Notes: a model not told the origin generated them from the sequence alone. A stretch of DNA of 64,000 nucleotides from Colwellia sp. TT2012 (GCF_001440345.1 NZ_LJYX01000017.1:62001-126000); one strand, 5' to 3'; numbered from the stretch's first letter, positions 1 to 9,266 are shown. A program made the numbers and translations.

Positions 1-284
1 ACAAACGGGTGGGTATTTTCAAGACATACAGCGCCAGAATTAGCTTGTCTGATATGGCAAACTACCGCTTCACTCTTCATCGGGTATTTAGTAACCAGCT
101 CGGCGATAGGCGAATGTGCACTAGGCATGGGATCTTTAAAGCTTCGACACCCCTTGCCTTCATAAAAAGTGACTCCCCAACCATCACTGTGCGGCCCAGT
201 ATTACCACCACGCTGCATTAAACCACTAAAACTAAAACAGATATCTGTTGGCACATTGGCACTCATTGCTAGGAGTTCACACAT
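1..284 (-). CDS. yafJ: Class II glutamine amidotransferase, YafJ family (5' part only)
   Basis: Read leftward from the ATG at 284, the open frame begins [17 protein letters not shown] and continues through [19 protein letters not shown] and CHIRQANSG to the window edge without a stop. Cys2 after the initiator Met is the N-terminal nucleophile of class II (Ntn-type) amidotransferases, which release ammonia from glutamine. The segments match the YafJ family as I know it; the natural acceptor substrate is not settled. Only about 94 of the usual ~255 residues are inside the window. A purine-rich AAGGGA lies 5' of the start. A second stub of the same start (MCELLAMT then stop) occurs at 2760-2789. 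Confidence 0.85.
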   Translation of the reverse strand, partial: MCELLAMSANVPTDICFSFSGLMQRGGNTGPHSDGWGVTFYEGKGCRSFKDPMPSAHSPIAELVTKYPMKSEAVVCHIRQANSGAVCLENTHPF

Positions 285-365
285 AAATAAAATATCCCTT
301 ATTAATCAAATGTATACATAGAACTTAAATCAACTATCACGCCAACAGAGGCCTTATATAAAATA

Positions 366-400
366 AAAAGCTAAACGGATCAAAAATCCGTTTAGCTTTT
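366..400. terminator. Bidirectional intrinsic terminator hairpin
   Basis: A perfect 15-bp stem (366-380 with 386-400) closes a 5-nt CAAAA loop. A-runs on one side and T-runs on the other let it work in both directions. It lies 25 bp past the leftward stop at 425-427, so it most likely served the now decayed phage-like gene. It also insulates yafJ. Confidence 0.85.
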
Positions 401-424
401 ATTAATATTAATCTGTAATTGGCT

Positions 425-730
425 TTAAGTCACTAGATAACTTAACGGCACTGGCGTTCTGGCTAGTGAAAACAGCGGTTTTTTGTGTGGGGCCCGTGAG
501 GTACTTAAGGTAAGCGCTACTTCACCGACTAAATCAATCAAATCAAGCAACACTTTCACCACATTTAAACCATCACTGCCAAGCCATACCTTTACCGCCC
601 TGCACTTTTACTAGCACTGCCGATTTCACTTGAATCTGCTTTAAGCTTTCAAGGGGCATGTTGTCTGTGCTTTTATTTTTACTACCAAGTAATAAGTAAT
701 CTAAAGCAACTATAGCGGTTTTTAACCTAT
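425..730 (-). pseudogene. Decayed phage-like gene 3' end (possible tail/baseplate protein)
   Basis: Two leftward frames carry protein-like sequence. One runs through LESLKQIQVKSAVLVKVQ and ends at GMAWQ-stop. A shift then gives LGSDGLNVVKVLLDLIDLV followed by STSRAPHKKP up to a stop at 425. The shift falls inside GMAW/LGSDG, as expected from one frameshift in one ancestral gene. A 'W-LGSDGxNV...LxDLxxL' ending resembles C-termini of phage baseplate/spike proteins, but the match is from memory and weak. The terminator at 366-400 fits a gene ending here. The decay itself is clear; the identity is a guess. Confidence 0.35.
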
Positions 731-767
731 CAATAACTTTAATGCGCCCATTAAATCAGATCAAAAA

Positions 768-1469
768 ATGAAAATTGAGCTAGGCTACACAGTTCCTGAT
801 GCAACACAGTCTTTAGGGATCAGATCAAATTTACTTTATGGCTGGAAACAACAGTTTAAAGAAAAACAAGTGGGTGATATTTAAAGTGGTGACGAACGCA
901 GTCAGTTGATAAAACTCCGTAAATAAGGCTTTGAGGTTGGCCGAGATAAAGTTATTCGTTTGAGGAATAAACTTGGTTTACACGTTAAACAGCGCATTGC
1001 TTATAAAATAACAACGATGCACAAGCATAGCCATAGTGTTGCAGACAATATAGTCGACCAGAAATTCAACCCAAAACAAGTAAATAAAATTTTGGCTGGC
1101 GAGGTGACGTATCTCAGAACGGGGCAAGGCTGGATGTACTTAGTGATTGTTATGGATTTATACTCTTGCCGTAATATCGGTTGGTCAATCCATAAGCAAA
1201 TGGCCGTTGGCTTGATATTTCACAGTGAACGAGGCTCTCAATATACTAGCCATCGATTTGGGCAGCAACTGAAGATGAATAATATTACCGCTTCTATCGG
1301 TGGTCGTGGTGCTTGTTTGGATAATGCAGTTGTTGAACGATTCTTTGATGATTTTAAAAACCAATGGCTGTTAAATATTTATCATTTAACACGCAGTGGT
1401 ATGAAAGAAGGTGTTGAAGATTATACCCAGATGCAAGTTTCCTGCATCTTGAAGTGGCTTGGGTACTGA
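768..1469 (+). pseudogene. IS3-family transposase remnant with internal deletions
   Basis: One frame carries remnants of both IS3 reading frames. At the start is an OrfA helix-turn-helix segment (GYTVPDATQSLGI, NLLYGWKQQ), then two in-frame stops (near 882 and 924). OrfB pieces follow: VGRDKVIRLRNKLGL, VTYLRTGQGWMYLVIVMDLY, FHSERGSQYTS, and ACLDNAVVERFF. The text jumps from OrfA 'KLRK' to the middle of OrfB, and again from the first DDE block to the second, so at least two deletions occurred. The second catalytic Asp is Glu (SERGSQ instead of the usual SDRGSQ). No functional transposase can be made. The clean ORF beginning at 960 is only the surviving OrfB part. Confidence 0.85.
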
Positions 1470-1950
1470 CGAATCCCCACGAAATATATCGATAAAAATA
1501 TATGCCTAGGGGATCGTCCTTCAGGACTAATTGTGATCAAAGTGACAGCATCCGTTTTTGTAGTTGGTATATGAAGACCACTACCGCCATGATTTAGGAG
1601 TTACAGTTTTACCTCCCTTTTTTGTAGTGATTTTTTGATCAATACTTTAAATTTTAGTAATATTTACACTGGATAATTCTATTATCCATTGAATCCTTAA
1701 AATTTAAAGTTAATAAAAAAAACAGTTAATAATTTACAGGTTTTATCAGAAACCTTCAATTATTAACTGTAAAAAACCAGTACATCAAACCTGGTACACT
1801 TTAAAAACAAATACAACAGGGGAAATATAACGCATTGTTACGAATTAAAACATTACAGGGCATTACGCGCTATTGAATGAAGTGGTAATATCGTGTTAAG
1901 GCTCTCTATGTTATTGCATTTATTATGCTTTTTATTTATTATCTTTTCCA
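1470..1950. other. Non-coding, AT-rich stretch after the IS3 remnant
   Basis: I find no convincing coding sequence, tRNA or strong terminator here. The segment probably holds the eroded right end of the IS3 element and flanking island DNA, but I could not pair it with a left end. Confidence 0.4.
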
Positions 1951-2230
1951 TTAAAAATGGCTGTCCACGTATTTAGGGCTGCGTTTTTCATTTATGTAGT
2001 TATATCTATCATGGTGAATCGCTGATACGTTCGATTTAGCATGCTCGTTAACATCTTCACTGTGGGGCCATATATGCCCTGCTTGGTCTCTCATCAATGC
2101 CAGTTTCATGATTATTTCTTTACCCAGCGGTGAAATTGGCTCCAGGTGTTCACCACTTTTTATAATTTTAATGCTGTCTTTTGGTTTGGTAAAAATTTGT
2201 TTCTCTACATCAAACTCGCTTAATTTACTG
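1951..2230 (-). pseudogene. Tyrosine recombinase (phage/island integrase) C-terminal remnant
   Basis: A leftward frame of about 92 codons stays open from the edge of the MITE at 2231 to a stop at 1951. It reads like the catalytic domain of P4/phage-type integrases: SGEHLEPISPLGKEII fits the strand segment that normally reads '...xHxVPLSxxAxxIL'. The end NEHAKSNVSAIHHDRYNYINEKR fits the family's 'NHAxxxVSxxHYDRYxYxxEKR' box. The catalytic Tyr of HYDRY is His here (HHDRY). The stretch containing the Arg-His-Leu-Arg box is missing, so the copy is dead. The 5' end is cut off at the MITE boundary. Confidence 0.6.
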
Positions 2231-2393
2231 TAATACCAATTTCACTAAGTTATTGCCCACTTGTGCTGGTTGAAATGCCCCCAAGACTACGTTGCTCTCA
2301 ATCCCAATAGCCAGCTATTGGTCAATCGAACTCCTTATGCTGAAATATTTTTACTGAGCACAACAAGATCATAAACTTAATGAGAATGGTATA
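2231..2393. repeat. Small MITE-like inverted-repeat element (about 160 bp)
   Basis: Left end ATACCAATTTCACTAAGTT and the reverse complement of the right end ATACCATTCTCATTAAGTT match over about 19 bp with a few differences. The interior has no ORF. The outer ATACCA is shared with the ends of the elements at 30127 and 46285, suggesting related ends recognised by a common transposase. It abuts the truncated integrase fragment. Confidence 0.6.
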
Positions 2394-2426
2394 ATACAAT
2401 TCACAAACACCTTGGCCACTAAATAC

Positions 2427-2576
2427 TTAAGCGGCTTTAACATAGAGTTGTGACATTTTGGCTAAATCGTTTGCGTGCCAAGCCTTATAAAGTTCTTCTA
2501 TCGTTAACCCACGTTCACCGGCATTTTTAGGTATATCAAAACTAATATCTAGAATGGGGGTTATTTGTTAAGCCAT
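2427..2576 (-). pseudogene. Short unidentified coding remnant with early stop
   Basis: From an ATG at 2576 the frame reads Met-Ala-stop. It then continues in frame as QITPILDISFDIPKNAG, ERGLTIEELYKAWHANDL and AKMSQLYVKAA, with a stop at 2427. The text looks like a genuine ~50-residue protein with one nonsense change at codon 3. I do not recognise the family. The position between island fragments suggests phage or island origin. Confidence 0.3.
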
Positions 2577-2759
2577 AACGATTTTATTTTTTGAATTGCT
2601 CCGGATAATTATAAAATTCGATGGAAAATTTACACATATACCCAAGCCTGTTGTTTAGCGCCACGGTTGTAAACGGGATAACATTACTAGTGCATGAATT
2701 GTTAGTGCGTTTGATTGTGGTTGGTGCCCAATTAATTAACTGATATTAATCAATAAAGG

Positions 2760-2789
2760 CTAAAGAGTCATCGCTAGCAATTCACACAT
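2760..2789 (-). pseudogene. Stub duplicate of the yafJ start
   Basis: Ten codons read MCELLAMTL-stop, with synonymous differences from yafJ ([10 protein letters not shown]) at 284. The flanking sequence on both sides of the ATG is also similar (GCTAG.. TTCACACATA). The stub bounds the decayed island on the right while the intact yafJ start bounds it on the left. This could be a target duplication from an old integration. Confidence 0.5.
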
Positions 2790-2953
2790 ATAAAACCTCT
2801 TAAAACAGCCAAACACCTAAAAGTTAAATATGCTTGGCTAAAGCAACAATTTATTCTATAAATAGAGTGTATCATTGACAAAAATTTATTTTAAATTCAA
2901 ATACTTTTTCTTATATTAAGCATCACATCAAAAAACACTAAAAGGGATTCCTT

Positions 2954-5383
2954 GTGGATATTATTATTTGGTTATTTGTCGCATTTTCGCTTACTTGGTT
3001 TATGAGCTATGCGAGAACAACATTATCTAGTTTTACCTTAGCCTTTGCCGCATTGATGGCCTTAGGGTCTTTTTTCAACATAATAGGTATTGTCTCTTGG
3101 TTACTCTTTGCTGTAATCGCACTACCACTGAATATAGATAATATCCGCCAACAGTTTATTAGTATGCCCTTGTTGGCTCTTTTCAAAAAAATAATGCCAC
3201 GAATGTCATCAACAGAACAAGAAGCCATTGATGCAGGCACCACATGGTTTGATGCTGATTTATTTCGCGGTGACCCTGATTGGGAAAAATTACATAATTA
3301 CCCTCGACCTCGACTGAGCACCCAAGAGCAAGCATTCATCGATGGACCTGTTGAGCAGGTTTGCGCCATGGTTAACGATTGGCATATTACTCATGAAATT
3401 GCCGATCTACCACCAGAGATATGGCAATTTTTGAAAGAAAATAAATTTTTTGCCATGATAATTAAAAAACAATATGGCGGCCTAGAGTTCTCCGCTTTTG
3501 CCCAATCTCGTGTCTTACAAAAACTTACTGGTGTAAGTTCCGTGCTTGCCAGTACTGTAGGAGTTCCGAACTCATTAGGGCCAGGTGAATTATTACAAGA
3601 ATATGGTACTAAAGAGCAACAAGACTATTACTTACCACGTTTAGCCTCAGGTGAAGAAATCCCTTGTTTTGCCCTGACCAGCCCAGAAGCTGGCTCTGAT
3701 GCTGGATCTATTCCAGATTACGGCATTATTTGTCATGGCCAGTTTGAAGGCAAAGATGTGTTAGGTATGAAACTCACCTGGGATAAACGCTATATCACCT
3801 TAGCGCCTATTGCGACAGTGTTAGGCTTAGCATTTAAATTACAAGACCCAGAGCAACTGCTCTCAGATAAAAAAGAATGGGGGATCACCTGTGCCCTTAT
3901 CCCAACCAATTTACCTAATATTATTATTGGCCGTAGACATTTCCCTTTAAATATTCCCTTTCAAAATGGTCCAACACAAGGTACTGATGTTTTTGTGCCA
4001 CTTGACTTTATCATTGGTGGCTCTGCCATGGCTGGACAAGGCTGGCGTATGGTGGTTGAATGCCTCTCAGTAGGTCGTGCTATAACCTTACCGTCAAATA
4101 GTGCCGGTGGTATTAAAACCGTGGCCTTGGCTACTGGAGCCTATAGCAGGATAAGGCGACAATTTAAAATGCCTATTGGTAAAATGGAGGGTATTGAAGA
4201 GCCACTTGCTCGCATAGGCGCAAATGCCTATCTCATGGATGCCGTCACAACGATGTCAACCGGAGCCATAGATCTGGGCGAAAAACCGTCTGTTATTTCA
4301 GCCATAGCCAAATATCACCTGACCGAAAAGATGCGATCGTCCATTATCGATGCCATGGATATTCATGGTGGTAAAGGTATTTGCCTGGGGCCGAACAACT
4401 ATTTAGCACGCGGCTATCAAGGTGCACCTATCGCCGTCACTGTTGAAGGAGCTAATATTTTAACCCGCAGTCTGATTATTTACGGTCAAGGCGCCATTCG
4501 TTGTCATCCCTATGTGCTGGCAGAGTTAGAAGCTGCCAATAATAGTGATAGTGAACAAGCTCTTAATGACTTTGATCATGCACTTTTTGGACATATAGGT
4601 TTTAGTATCAGTAATATTAGCCGTAGTTTATGGTGCTCAATTACCGGTTCACGCTTCTTGAATAGCCCATTTAATGACGAAACTCACCGTTACTATCAAT
4701 TACTTACTCGCTTTAGCGCCAACTTAGCGATGCTTTCGGATATTTCCATGCTTATACTGGGTGCTGAGCTAAAACGTAAAGAACGTATTTCTGCGCGGTT
4801 AGGAGATGTACTTAGTCAGCTATATTTAGCGAGTGCCACCTTAAAACGATACAATGATGAGGGCCGAAAAACTGCTGATCTGCCATTTGTTCAGCATGCC
4901 GTTGAAGATTGTCTCTATAGTATGCAACATGCCATTGACGAGCTTATTAATAATTTTCCGAACAAGGTTGTGGCAAAACTTTTACGGCTGATAATATTCC
5001 CTCTAGGTATGTGGCTGAAAAAACCAAGTGATGAAATAGCGCAAAAGGTCGCAAGAATACTACAAACACCTGGTGCAAGTCGTACTCGTTTAGGTCAAGG
5101 GCAATATTTAACCCGCGATGGCAATAATATTTTTGGTAAATTGGAACAAGTACTTGAGGATATTATCAAATGTGAGGCAATTCATGAAAAAATCTGTCGT
5201 GCTTTAAATAAAACATTACCATTTTATCAACTAGATAAAGTAGCCGAGCTTGGTCTGTCTGAAAACATTATTTCTAAAGATGAAGCAGAGGTATTAACAA
5301 CTGCAGAGACGGGCCGTCAGTGGGTTATTGCGGTAGACGACTTTGATAGCAAAGAATTATCCGCATTTAAGCCCAACATTTAG
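2954..5383 (+). CDS. fadE: Acyl-CoA dehydrogenase FadE
   Basis: FadE catalyses the first, FAD-dependent step of fatty-acid beta-oxidation (acyl-CoA to trans-2-enoyl-CoA). At 809 aa it is close to E. coli FadE (814). Two N-terminal hydrophobic segments (about 1-50) precede the acyl-CoA dehydrogenase core with [16 protein letters not shown] (FAD/substrate loop) and [23 protein letters not shown] (active-site region). The family-specific C-terminal extension ends with [11 protein letters not shown]. The start is GTG at 2954, with AAAGGGA seven bases upstream. A TTGACA at 2875-2880 may be a -35 box. A TetR regulator lies directly downstream and could control it. I saw no FadR-type operator in front of this gene, unlike the dehydrogenase at 6331. 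Confidence 0.95.
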   Translation: MDIIIWLFVAFSLTWFMSYARTTLSSFTLAFAALMALGSFFNIIGIVSWLLFAVIALPLNIDNIRQQFISMPLLALFKKIMPRMSSTEQEAIDAGTTWFDADLFRGDPDWEKLHNYPRPRLSTQEQAFIDGPVEQVCAMVNDWHITHEIADLPPEIWQFLKENKFFAMIIKKQYGGLEFSAFAQSRVLQKLTGVSSVLASTVGVPNSLGPGELLQEYGTKEQQDYYLPRLASGEEIPCFALTSPEAGSDAGSIPDYGIICHGQFEGKDVLGMKLTWDKRYITLAPIATVLGLAFKLQDPEQLLSDKKEWGITCALIPTNLPNIIIGRRHFPLNIPFQNGPTQGTDVFVPLDFIIGGSAMAGQGWRMVVECLSVGRAITLPSNSAGGIKTVALATGAYSRIRRQFKMPIGKMEGIEEPLARIGANAYLMDAVTTMSTGAIDLGEKPSVISAIAKYHLTEKMRSSIIDAMDIHGGKGICLGPNNYLARGYQGAPIAVTVEGANILTRSLIIYGQGAIRCHPYVLAELEAANNSDSEQALNDFDHALFGHIGFSISNISRSLWCSITGSRFLNSPFNDETHRYYQLLTRFSANLAMLSDISMLILGAELKRKERISARLGDVLSQLYLASATLKRYNDEGRKTADLPFVQHAVEDCLYSMQHAIDELINNFPNKVVAKLLRLIIFPLGMWLKKPSDEIAQKVARILQTPGASRTRLGQGQYLTRDGNNIFGKLEQVLEDIIKCEAIHEKICRALNKTLPFYQLDKVAELGLSENIISKDEAEVLTTAETGRQWVIAVDDFDSKELSAFKPNI

Positions 5384-5531
5384 AAAAATAATGCACTAAA
5401 ATCCACCTTAGTAACTGTGTTAATTTGTTGTATGGATATATAAAGTGCCTTTTAAATATTATCAGAAGCAAGAAACGATGTTAACATAAGGTAAATGTAA
5501 TGATAAAACTAATACTTTAACTGAGCTGAAC

Positions 5532-6224
5532 ATGCCCGTAAAAGAGATAATGCCCCAAGAACAGACTGAACAACAGACGAACATGCCAGTAAAACGTCGC
5601 TCAAAAGGGCAAAGAACACGCGAGAAAATTCTGATTGCTGCGATTGATGTTTTAGCGCTCAATGGTATAAAAGGCACTACCCACCGTGCGATTGCCAGCC
5701 ATGCACAACTACAACTTTCTTTAACGACTTATTATTTTAAAGATATTCAAGAACTTATTAATCAAGCTTTTAAATTGAATGCAGAACATATCACCTCGCG
5801 TGCTGATACAAACTTAGCTGGCGCTGTTATCCTTATTACTAAAATAGAGAAGAAAGAACTAAGAAAGACGGCAGTTAAGGAAGCATTGTGTCTACAATTG
5901 AGTGAAATGACATCTCAGCATTTAATTGACAACATCAAACACCAAGCTATATCACTTGCTGTCGAACAATTAATGTTAACCGAGATTCAAGTAACACCAG
6001 AGTTACGCTTGCTTGCCCAAGAACATGAATTAGCTCAGTTAGTACCTTACGAGCAGCTATGTCGATTTTTTAACAAAGTGAATCCTGAGCTCGATGCTAG
6101 AATAATGTACACGGTTTTCTCTCAACTGCAATATAGTCAGCTTGCCATGCAAGTAAATATTGATAGCGAGTTAATTGCACAGACAACACGCAGGATTATT
6201 GCTTGGATTATGTCACTAAGATAA
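5532..6224 (+). CDS. TetR/AcrR-family transcriptional regulator
   Basis: A 230-aa protein with a typical TetR N-terminal DNA-binding domain. RTREKILIAAIDVLALNGIKG is followed by THRAIASHAQLQLSLTTYYF (helix-turn-helix, about residues 28-70). The C-terminal ligand domain is helical and not family-specific. The start is uncertain: the ATG at 5532 has no clear ribosome site, and in-frame Met7 and Met18 are alternatives, Met18 lying just before the basic KRRSKGQR stretch. It lies 148 bp after fadE on the same strand and ends at a strong terminator. A role in lipid metabolism is inferred only from that position. Confidence 0.85.
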   Translation: MPVKEIMPQEQTEQQTNMPVKRRSKGQRTREKILIAAIDVLALNGIKGTTHRAIASHAQLQLSLTTYYFKDIQELINQAFKLNAEHITSRADTNLAGAVILITKIEKKELRKTAVKEALCLQLSEMTSQHLIDNIKHQAISLAVEQLMLTEIQVTPELRLLAQEHELAQLVPYEQLCRFFNKVNPELDARIMYTVFSQLQYSQLAMQVNIDSELIAQTTRRIIAWIMSLR

Positions 6225-6240
6225 TGGATAAATAGTTAAT

Positions 6241-6283
6241 AAAAAGGCCCCGTAACTATTATATATAGTTACGGGGCCTTTTT
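6241..6283. terminator. Strong bidirectional intrinsic terminator
   Basis: A 19-bp stem (6241-6259 with 6265-6283) carries a GGCCCCGTAACT core and A/T runs on both sides. It separates the convergent tetR gene and the acyl-CoA dehydrogenase gene, so it can stop transcription from both. Confidence 0.92.
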
Positions 6284-6330
6284 ATTTGTACTAAAGACTA
6301 ATACTTAGTTTAGTTTGCTTTAGTTATGAA

Positions 6331-8151
6331 TTAAAGAAACGACATCAATTCTTGATCAAGTTGCATTATGCTTTTTGGATCTGTCATCATAGTTTTAGCT
6401 AAAGACTTAGTTCTAGGTAACATTCTCTCAAAATAAAACTCAGCTGATTTGATTTTTGCTCGGTAGAAGTCACGATTTTCAACATCTCCAGCTAATTTTT
6501 CATAGGCAGATTGCGCCATTTGAGCCCAAAAATAAGCCATGACGATATAGCCAGAATACATCAAGAAGTCGACTGATGCTGAGCCAACAATATCACGATT
6601 CGATTTAGCCTTGAGTGCTAAGCGTATTGAATACTGTTGCCAGTTAGCGATAGCCTTGCCCAATGGCCAGATAAAGCGATTCATTTGACGTTTATGTGGA
6701 TTACTTGAAATTAAACTTTTGTTTTTACAAAAGCCAAGGACCTCTTTAGAGAAATCATTTAAAGACTTACCACGAGTCATTAATATTTTACGACCTAATA
6801 AATCGAGTGCCTGAATACCTGTGGTGCCTTCATAAAGCGTAGAAATTCTTACGTCACGTACTATTTGCTCCATGCCCCACTCTTTAATATAACCGTGGCC
6901 ACCAAATATTTGTAAACCATGATTGGCACTTTCAGTGCCAAGTTCAGTTAAAAAAGCTTTTAAGATAGGCGTGATAAAACCTAAACGATCATCTGCTGCT
7001 TGACGCTCTGCTTCGGTTTTTGCCATAGAAATATCATCAACAATTTTAGCGGTATAATAAATCATTGCCCTGCCGCCTTCAGAAATCACTTTTTGTGTCA
7101 TCAGCATCTTACGCACATCAGGATGAACGATAATAGGGTCAGCAACTTGATCAGGATATTTTTTTCCTGTTAAAGAACGCATAGATAAACGTTCTTTGGC
7201 ATAAATTAATGAGTTTTGAAAAGCTAGCTCTGCGGCACAAACGCCTTGTAACGCTGTACCGATACGCGCAGTATTCATAAAGGTGAACATACATTCCAAA
7301 CCTTTATTTTCTGGGCCTATTAGCGTACCAACGGCATTGTCAAAATTAATAACCGCTGTCGCAGAAGCTTTAATACCCATTTTGTCTTCTATTGAGCCAC
7401 AAGTAACATTATTTGCCTCACCTAGGGTACCATCCTGATCCGTTTTTATTTTTGGTACAATAAATAAGGAAATGCCACGAGTGCCTTTTGGCGCGTCTGG
7501 TAATCTTGCTAGGACGATATGGATAATATTATCCGTCAAGTCATGATCACCTGCAGAAATAAATATTTTAGTGCCGGTGATATTGTAAGTGCCATCACCA
7601 TTTGGCTCGGCTTTCGTGGTCACTTGCCCTAAATCAGTACCACATTGTGCCTCGGTTAAACACATGGTACCTGTCCAAGTACCCTGAATTAAACGCGTTA
7701 AATACAACTCTTTTTGCTTATCATTACCATGAGTAGTAATAGTATTCATGGCACCATGGCTAAGGCCTGGGTACATTGCCCAAGACCAGTTGGCCGTGCC
7801 TGTCAGTTCTGATTGCACCATGCCTAAAGAAGGTGGTAAACCTTGTCCACCATATTCCAAGGAATGCGATAACGAAGACCAGCCGCCATCAATGTACTGT
7901 TGATAAGCGGCTTTAAAGCCTTTAGGTGTTGTTACCTTGCCGTTATCATAGTGGCAACCTTCTTTATCACCACTTTGATACAAAGGCAGTAACTCATTTT
8001 CACAAAACTTTGCACATTCTTGCAGAATAGCATCCACTAAGTCAGGCGTAGCTTCTTCAAATTCTTCGTATTTTTTATAATGATCATAATAATTGAATAC
8101 GTCTTCAAGCAAAAATTTAATATCTGCTATGGGTGCTTTATAAGTTAGCAT
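6331..8151 (-). CDS. Acyl-CoA dehydrogenase with C-terminal extra domain (PA0506/DmdC-like)
   Basis: A 606-aa flavoprotein. A short N-terminal domain (about 1-40, LLEDVFNYYDHY) precedes the classical dehydrogenase fold, with MCLTEAQCGTDLG in the FAD/substrate loop and the active-site Glu motif STLYEGTTGIQALDLLGRK. A C-terminal extension of about 130 residues follows. This architecture is that of the ~600-aa acyl-CoA dehydrogenases such as Pseudomonas PA0506/PA0508 and DmdC (methylmercaptopropionyl-CoA dehydrogenase). I cannot tell long-chain acyl-CoA from a DMSP-type substrate by reading. A FadR-like operator at 8208-8222, 57 bp upstream of the ATG, favours fatty-acid oxidation. The ribosome site is a GGAGAAAG just before the start. 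Confidence 0.92.
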   Translation of the reverse strand: MLTYKAPIADIKFLLEDVFNYYDHYKKYEEFEEATPDLVDAILQECAKFCENELLPLYQSGDKEGCHYDNGKVTTPKGFKAAYQQYIDGGWSSLSHSLEYGGQGLPPSLGMVQSELTGTANWSWAMYPGLSHGAMNTITTHGNDKQKELYLTRLIQGTWTGTMCLTEAQCGTDLGQVTTKAEPNGDGTYNITGTKIFISAGDHDLTDNIIHIVLARLPDAPKGTRGISLFIVPKIKTDQDGTLGEANNVTCGSIEDKMGIKASATAVINFDNAVGTLIGPENKGLECMFTFMNTARIGTALQGVCAAELAFQNSLIYAKERLSMRSLTGKKYPDQVADPIIVHPDVRKMLMTQKVISEGGRAMIYYTAKIVDDISMAKTEAERQAADDRLGFITPILKAFLTELGTESANHGLQIFGGHGYIKEWGMEQIVRDVRISTLYEGTTGIQALDLLGRKILMTRGKSLNDFSKEVLGFCKNKSLISSNPHKRQMNRFIWPLGKAIANWQQYSIRLALKAKSNRDIVGSASVDFLMYSGYIVMAYFWAQMAQSAYEKLAGDVENRDFYRAKIKSAEFYFERMLPRTKSLAKTMMTDPKSIMQLDQELMSFL

Positions 8152-8207
8152 TAGCTTTCTCCGACAACTTTAGTGAACTATTTATAATTTTATAGCTAGA
8201 TTAAAGC

Positions 8208-8222
8208 ACTGGTCGTACCACT
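8208..8222. promoter_or_regulatory. FadR-like operator
   Basis: ACTGGTCGTACCACT agrees at 13 of 15 positions with the E. coli FadR consensus core (ACTGGTCNGACCAGT). It contains the palindromic TGGT-N3-ACCA core. It lies 57 bp upstream of the acyl-CoA dehydrogenase ATG at 8151, where a repressor would block the leftward promoter. FadR releases DNA when it binds long-chain acyl-CoA, so the gene would be induced by fatty acids. Binding itself is inferred. Confidence 0.65.
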
Positions 8223-8570
8223 AATTCAAGCTTTTTTTAGTTTATTTATTAATAATGACAATAGACAACAAATATTTGCCAGCAGAATAACCCGCTATAT
8301 AAAAGAATAAACCTAGGGTTAACTAGGTAAAGCGCTATAAAAATCAAATATAAAGATGAAGAAATTAAGTGCAAATTAAAATAAAAATAACAAGGTAAGC
8401 AATTGATAATCAATTATTTTTTGTAATTATTTAAAATAAAGCTGCGGCTAGTTAATGCTATAGAAGGAAAATATGGGATGTTATTCCGTTGCAGGAGATA
8501 TTCTATGTTTAATTGGGTGTTTAACTGGGTGTTTATATCAAGGGGGGATATTCTAGATGATCAACAAAAC
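8223..8570. other. Intergenic, no gene seen
   Basis: AT-rich spacer between the dehydrogenase promoter and the tRNA array. It contains a short imperfect tandem (AATTGGGTGTTTAACTGGGTGTTT around 8512-8534) and no good ORF. No clear intrinsic terminator for the leftward tRNA transcript is visible. Confidence 0.4.
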
Positions 8571-8663
8571 TGGCGGAGTGGACGGGACTAGAAGCTGAGA
8601 AGAACCCTTTGGTGTGACAGACCGCCGACCTTATAAGAAGATAACCAACTGAACTACCACTCT
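8571..8663 (-). pseudogene. Degenerate tRNA-Asp-like copy 0 (3'-most, hybrid)
   Basis: It keeps an intact 3' acceptor end with encoded CCA and the flank of a good copy. The middle carries the extra nucleotides typical of the degenerate copies (after the D-loop), the T-loop GGTTCGAGTCC is damaged, and the 5' acceptor strand has a change (AGAGTGG). It looks like a hybrid between the two copy types. It is not expected to fold into a normal tRNA. Confidence 0.75.
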
Positions 8664-8732
8664 GCGTATCTTGTTTACTTTAAATGTTTAACGAAATTCC
8701 CTTCGCATCAGCTATGATGATTACAACAAAAT

Positions 8733-8809
8733 TGGCGGAGTGGACGGGACTCGAACCCGCGACCCCCGGCGTGACAGGCCGGTATTCTAACCAACTGAAC
8801 TACCACTCC
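8733..8809 (-). tRNA. tRNA-Asp (anticodon GTC), copy 1
   Basis: A 77-nt cloverleaf: acceptor GGAGTGG pairs with CCACTCC, discriminator G, encoded CCA. The D arm is GTTC/GAAT, the anticodon arm CCGGC-CTGTCAC-GCCGG with GTC, and the T arm GCGGG-TTCGAGT-CCCGT. It differs from E. coli tRNA-Asp mainly in compensated stem pairs. Confidence 0.97.
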
Positions 8810-8838
8810 GCATATCTTGTTATCTCGAGTTTATCACC

Positions 8839-8930
8839 AGGGTAAGTGAACGGGACTCGAACCCGCGAAAGACATCCGGTGTGACAGGCCGCTTATCTTA
8901 TAAAAAGCTAACCAACTGAACTACCACTCC
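8839..8930 (-). pseudogene. Degenerate tRNA-Asp-like copy A
   Basis: It starts like the intact gene (GGAGTGGTAGTTCAGTTGG) and keeps the CCTGTCAC anticodon loop and the T arm. It carries about 8 extra nucleotides between the D and anticodon arms, a longer variable region and a broken D stem (GTTC against GCTT). The 3' acceptor strand is altered (TCACTTA instead of CCACTCC) and no CCA is encoded. Confidence 0.8.
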
Positions 8931-8999
8931 GCGTATCTTGTTTACGTTGAATGTTTAACGAAATTCCTTTCGCATCAACTATGATGATTACAACAAAAT

Positions 9000-9076
9000 T
9001 GGCGGAGTGGACGGGACTCGAACCCGCGACCCCCGGCGTGACAGGCCGGTATTCTAACCAACTGAACTACCACTCC
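9000..9076 (-). tRNA. tRNA-Asp (anticodon GTC), copy 2
   Basis: Identical in sequence to the copy at 8733-8809, with encoded CCA, at exactly 267 bp distance. Confidence 0.97.
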
Positions 9077-9105
9077 GCATATCTTGTTATCTCGAGTTTA
9101 TCACC

Positions 9106-9197
9106 AGGGTAAGTGAACGGGACTCGAACCCGCGAAAGACATCCGGTGTGACAGGCCGCTTATCTTATAAAAAGCTAACCAACTGAACTACCACTCC
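9106..9197 (-). pseudogene. Degenerate tRNA-Asp-like copy B
   Basis: Same sequence as copy A, with the same insertion, broken D stem and lost CCA. Identity between broken copies shows they were copied together with their intact neighbours rather than decaying independently. Confidence 0.8.
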
Positions 9198-9266
9198 GCG
9201 TATCTTGTTTACGTTGAATGTTTAACGAAATTCCTTTCGCATCAACTATGATGATTACAACAAAAT

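Noticed and set aside
9-221. Rightward 70-codon ORF at the left edge
   Set aside because: It is antisense to the yafJ coding sequence, which has clear family motifs.
960-1469. Functional IS3 transposase of 169 aa
   Set aside because: The frame is only the joined remains of OrfB; the second catalytic Asp is Glu and the central domain is deleted.
8839-8930. Intron-containing or altered-specificity tRNA instead of a pseudo-tRNA
   Set aside because: The acceptor and D stems are broken, CCA is missing, and the extra bases lie between the D and anticodon arms rather than at an intron position. No self-splicing structure fits in so few bases.
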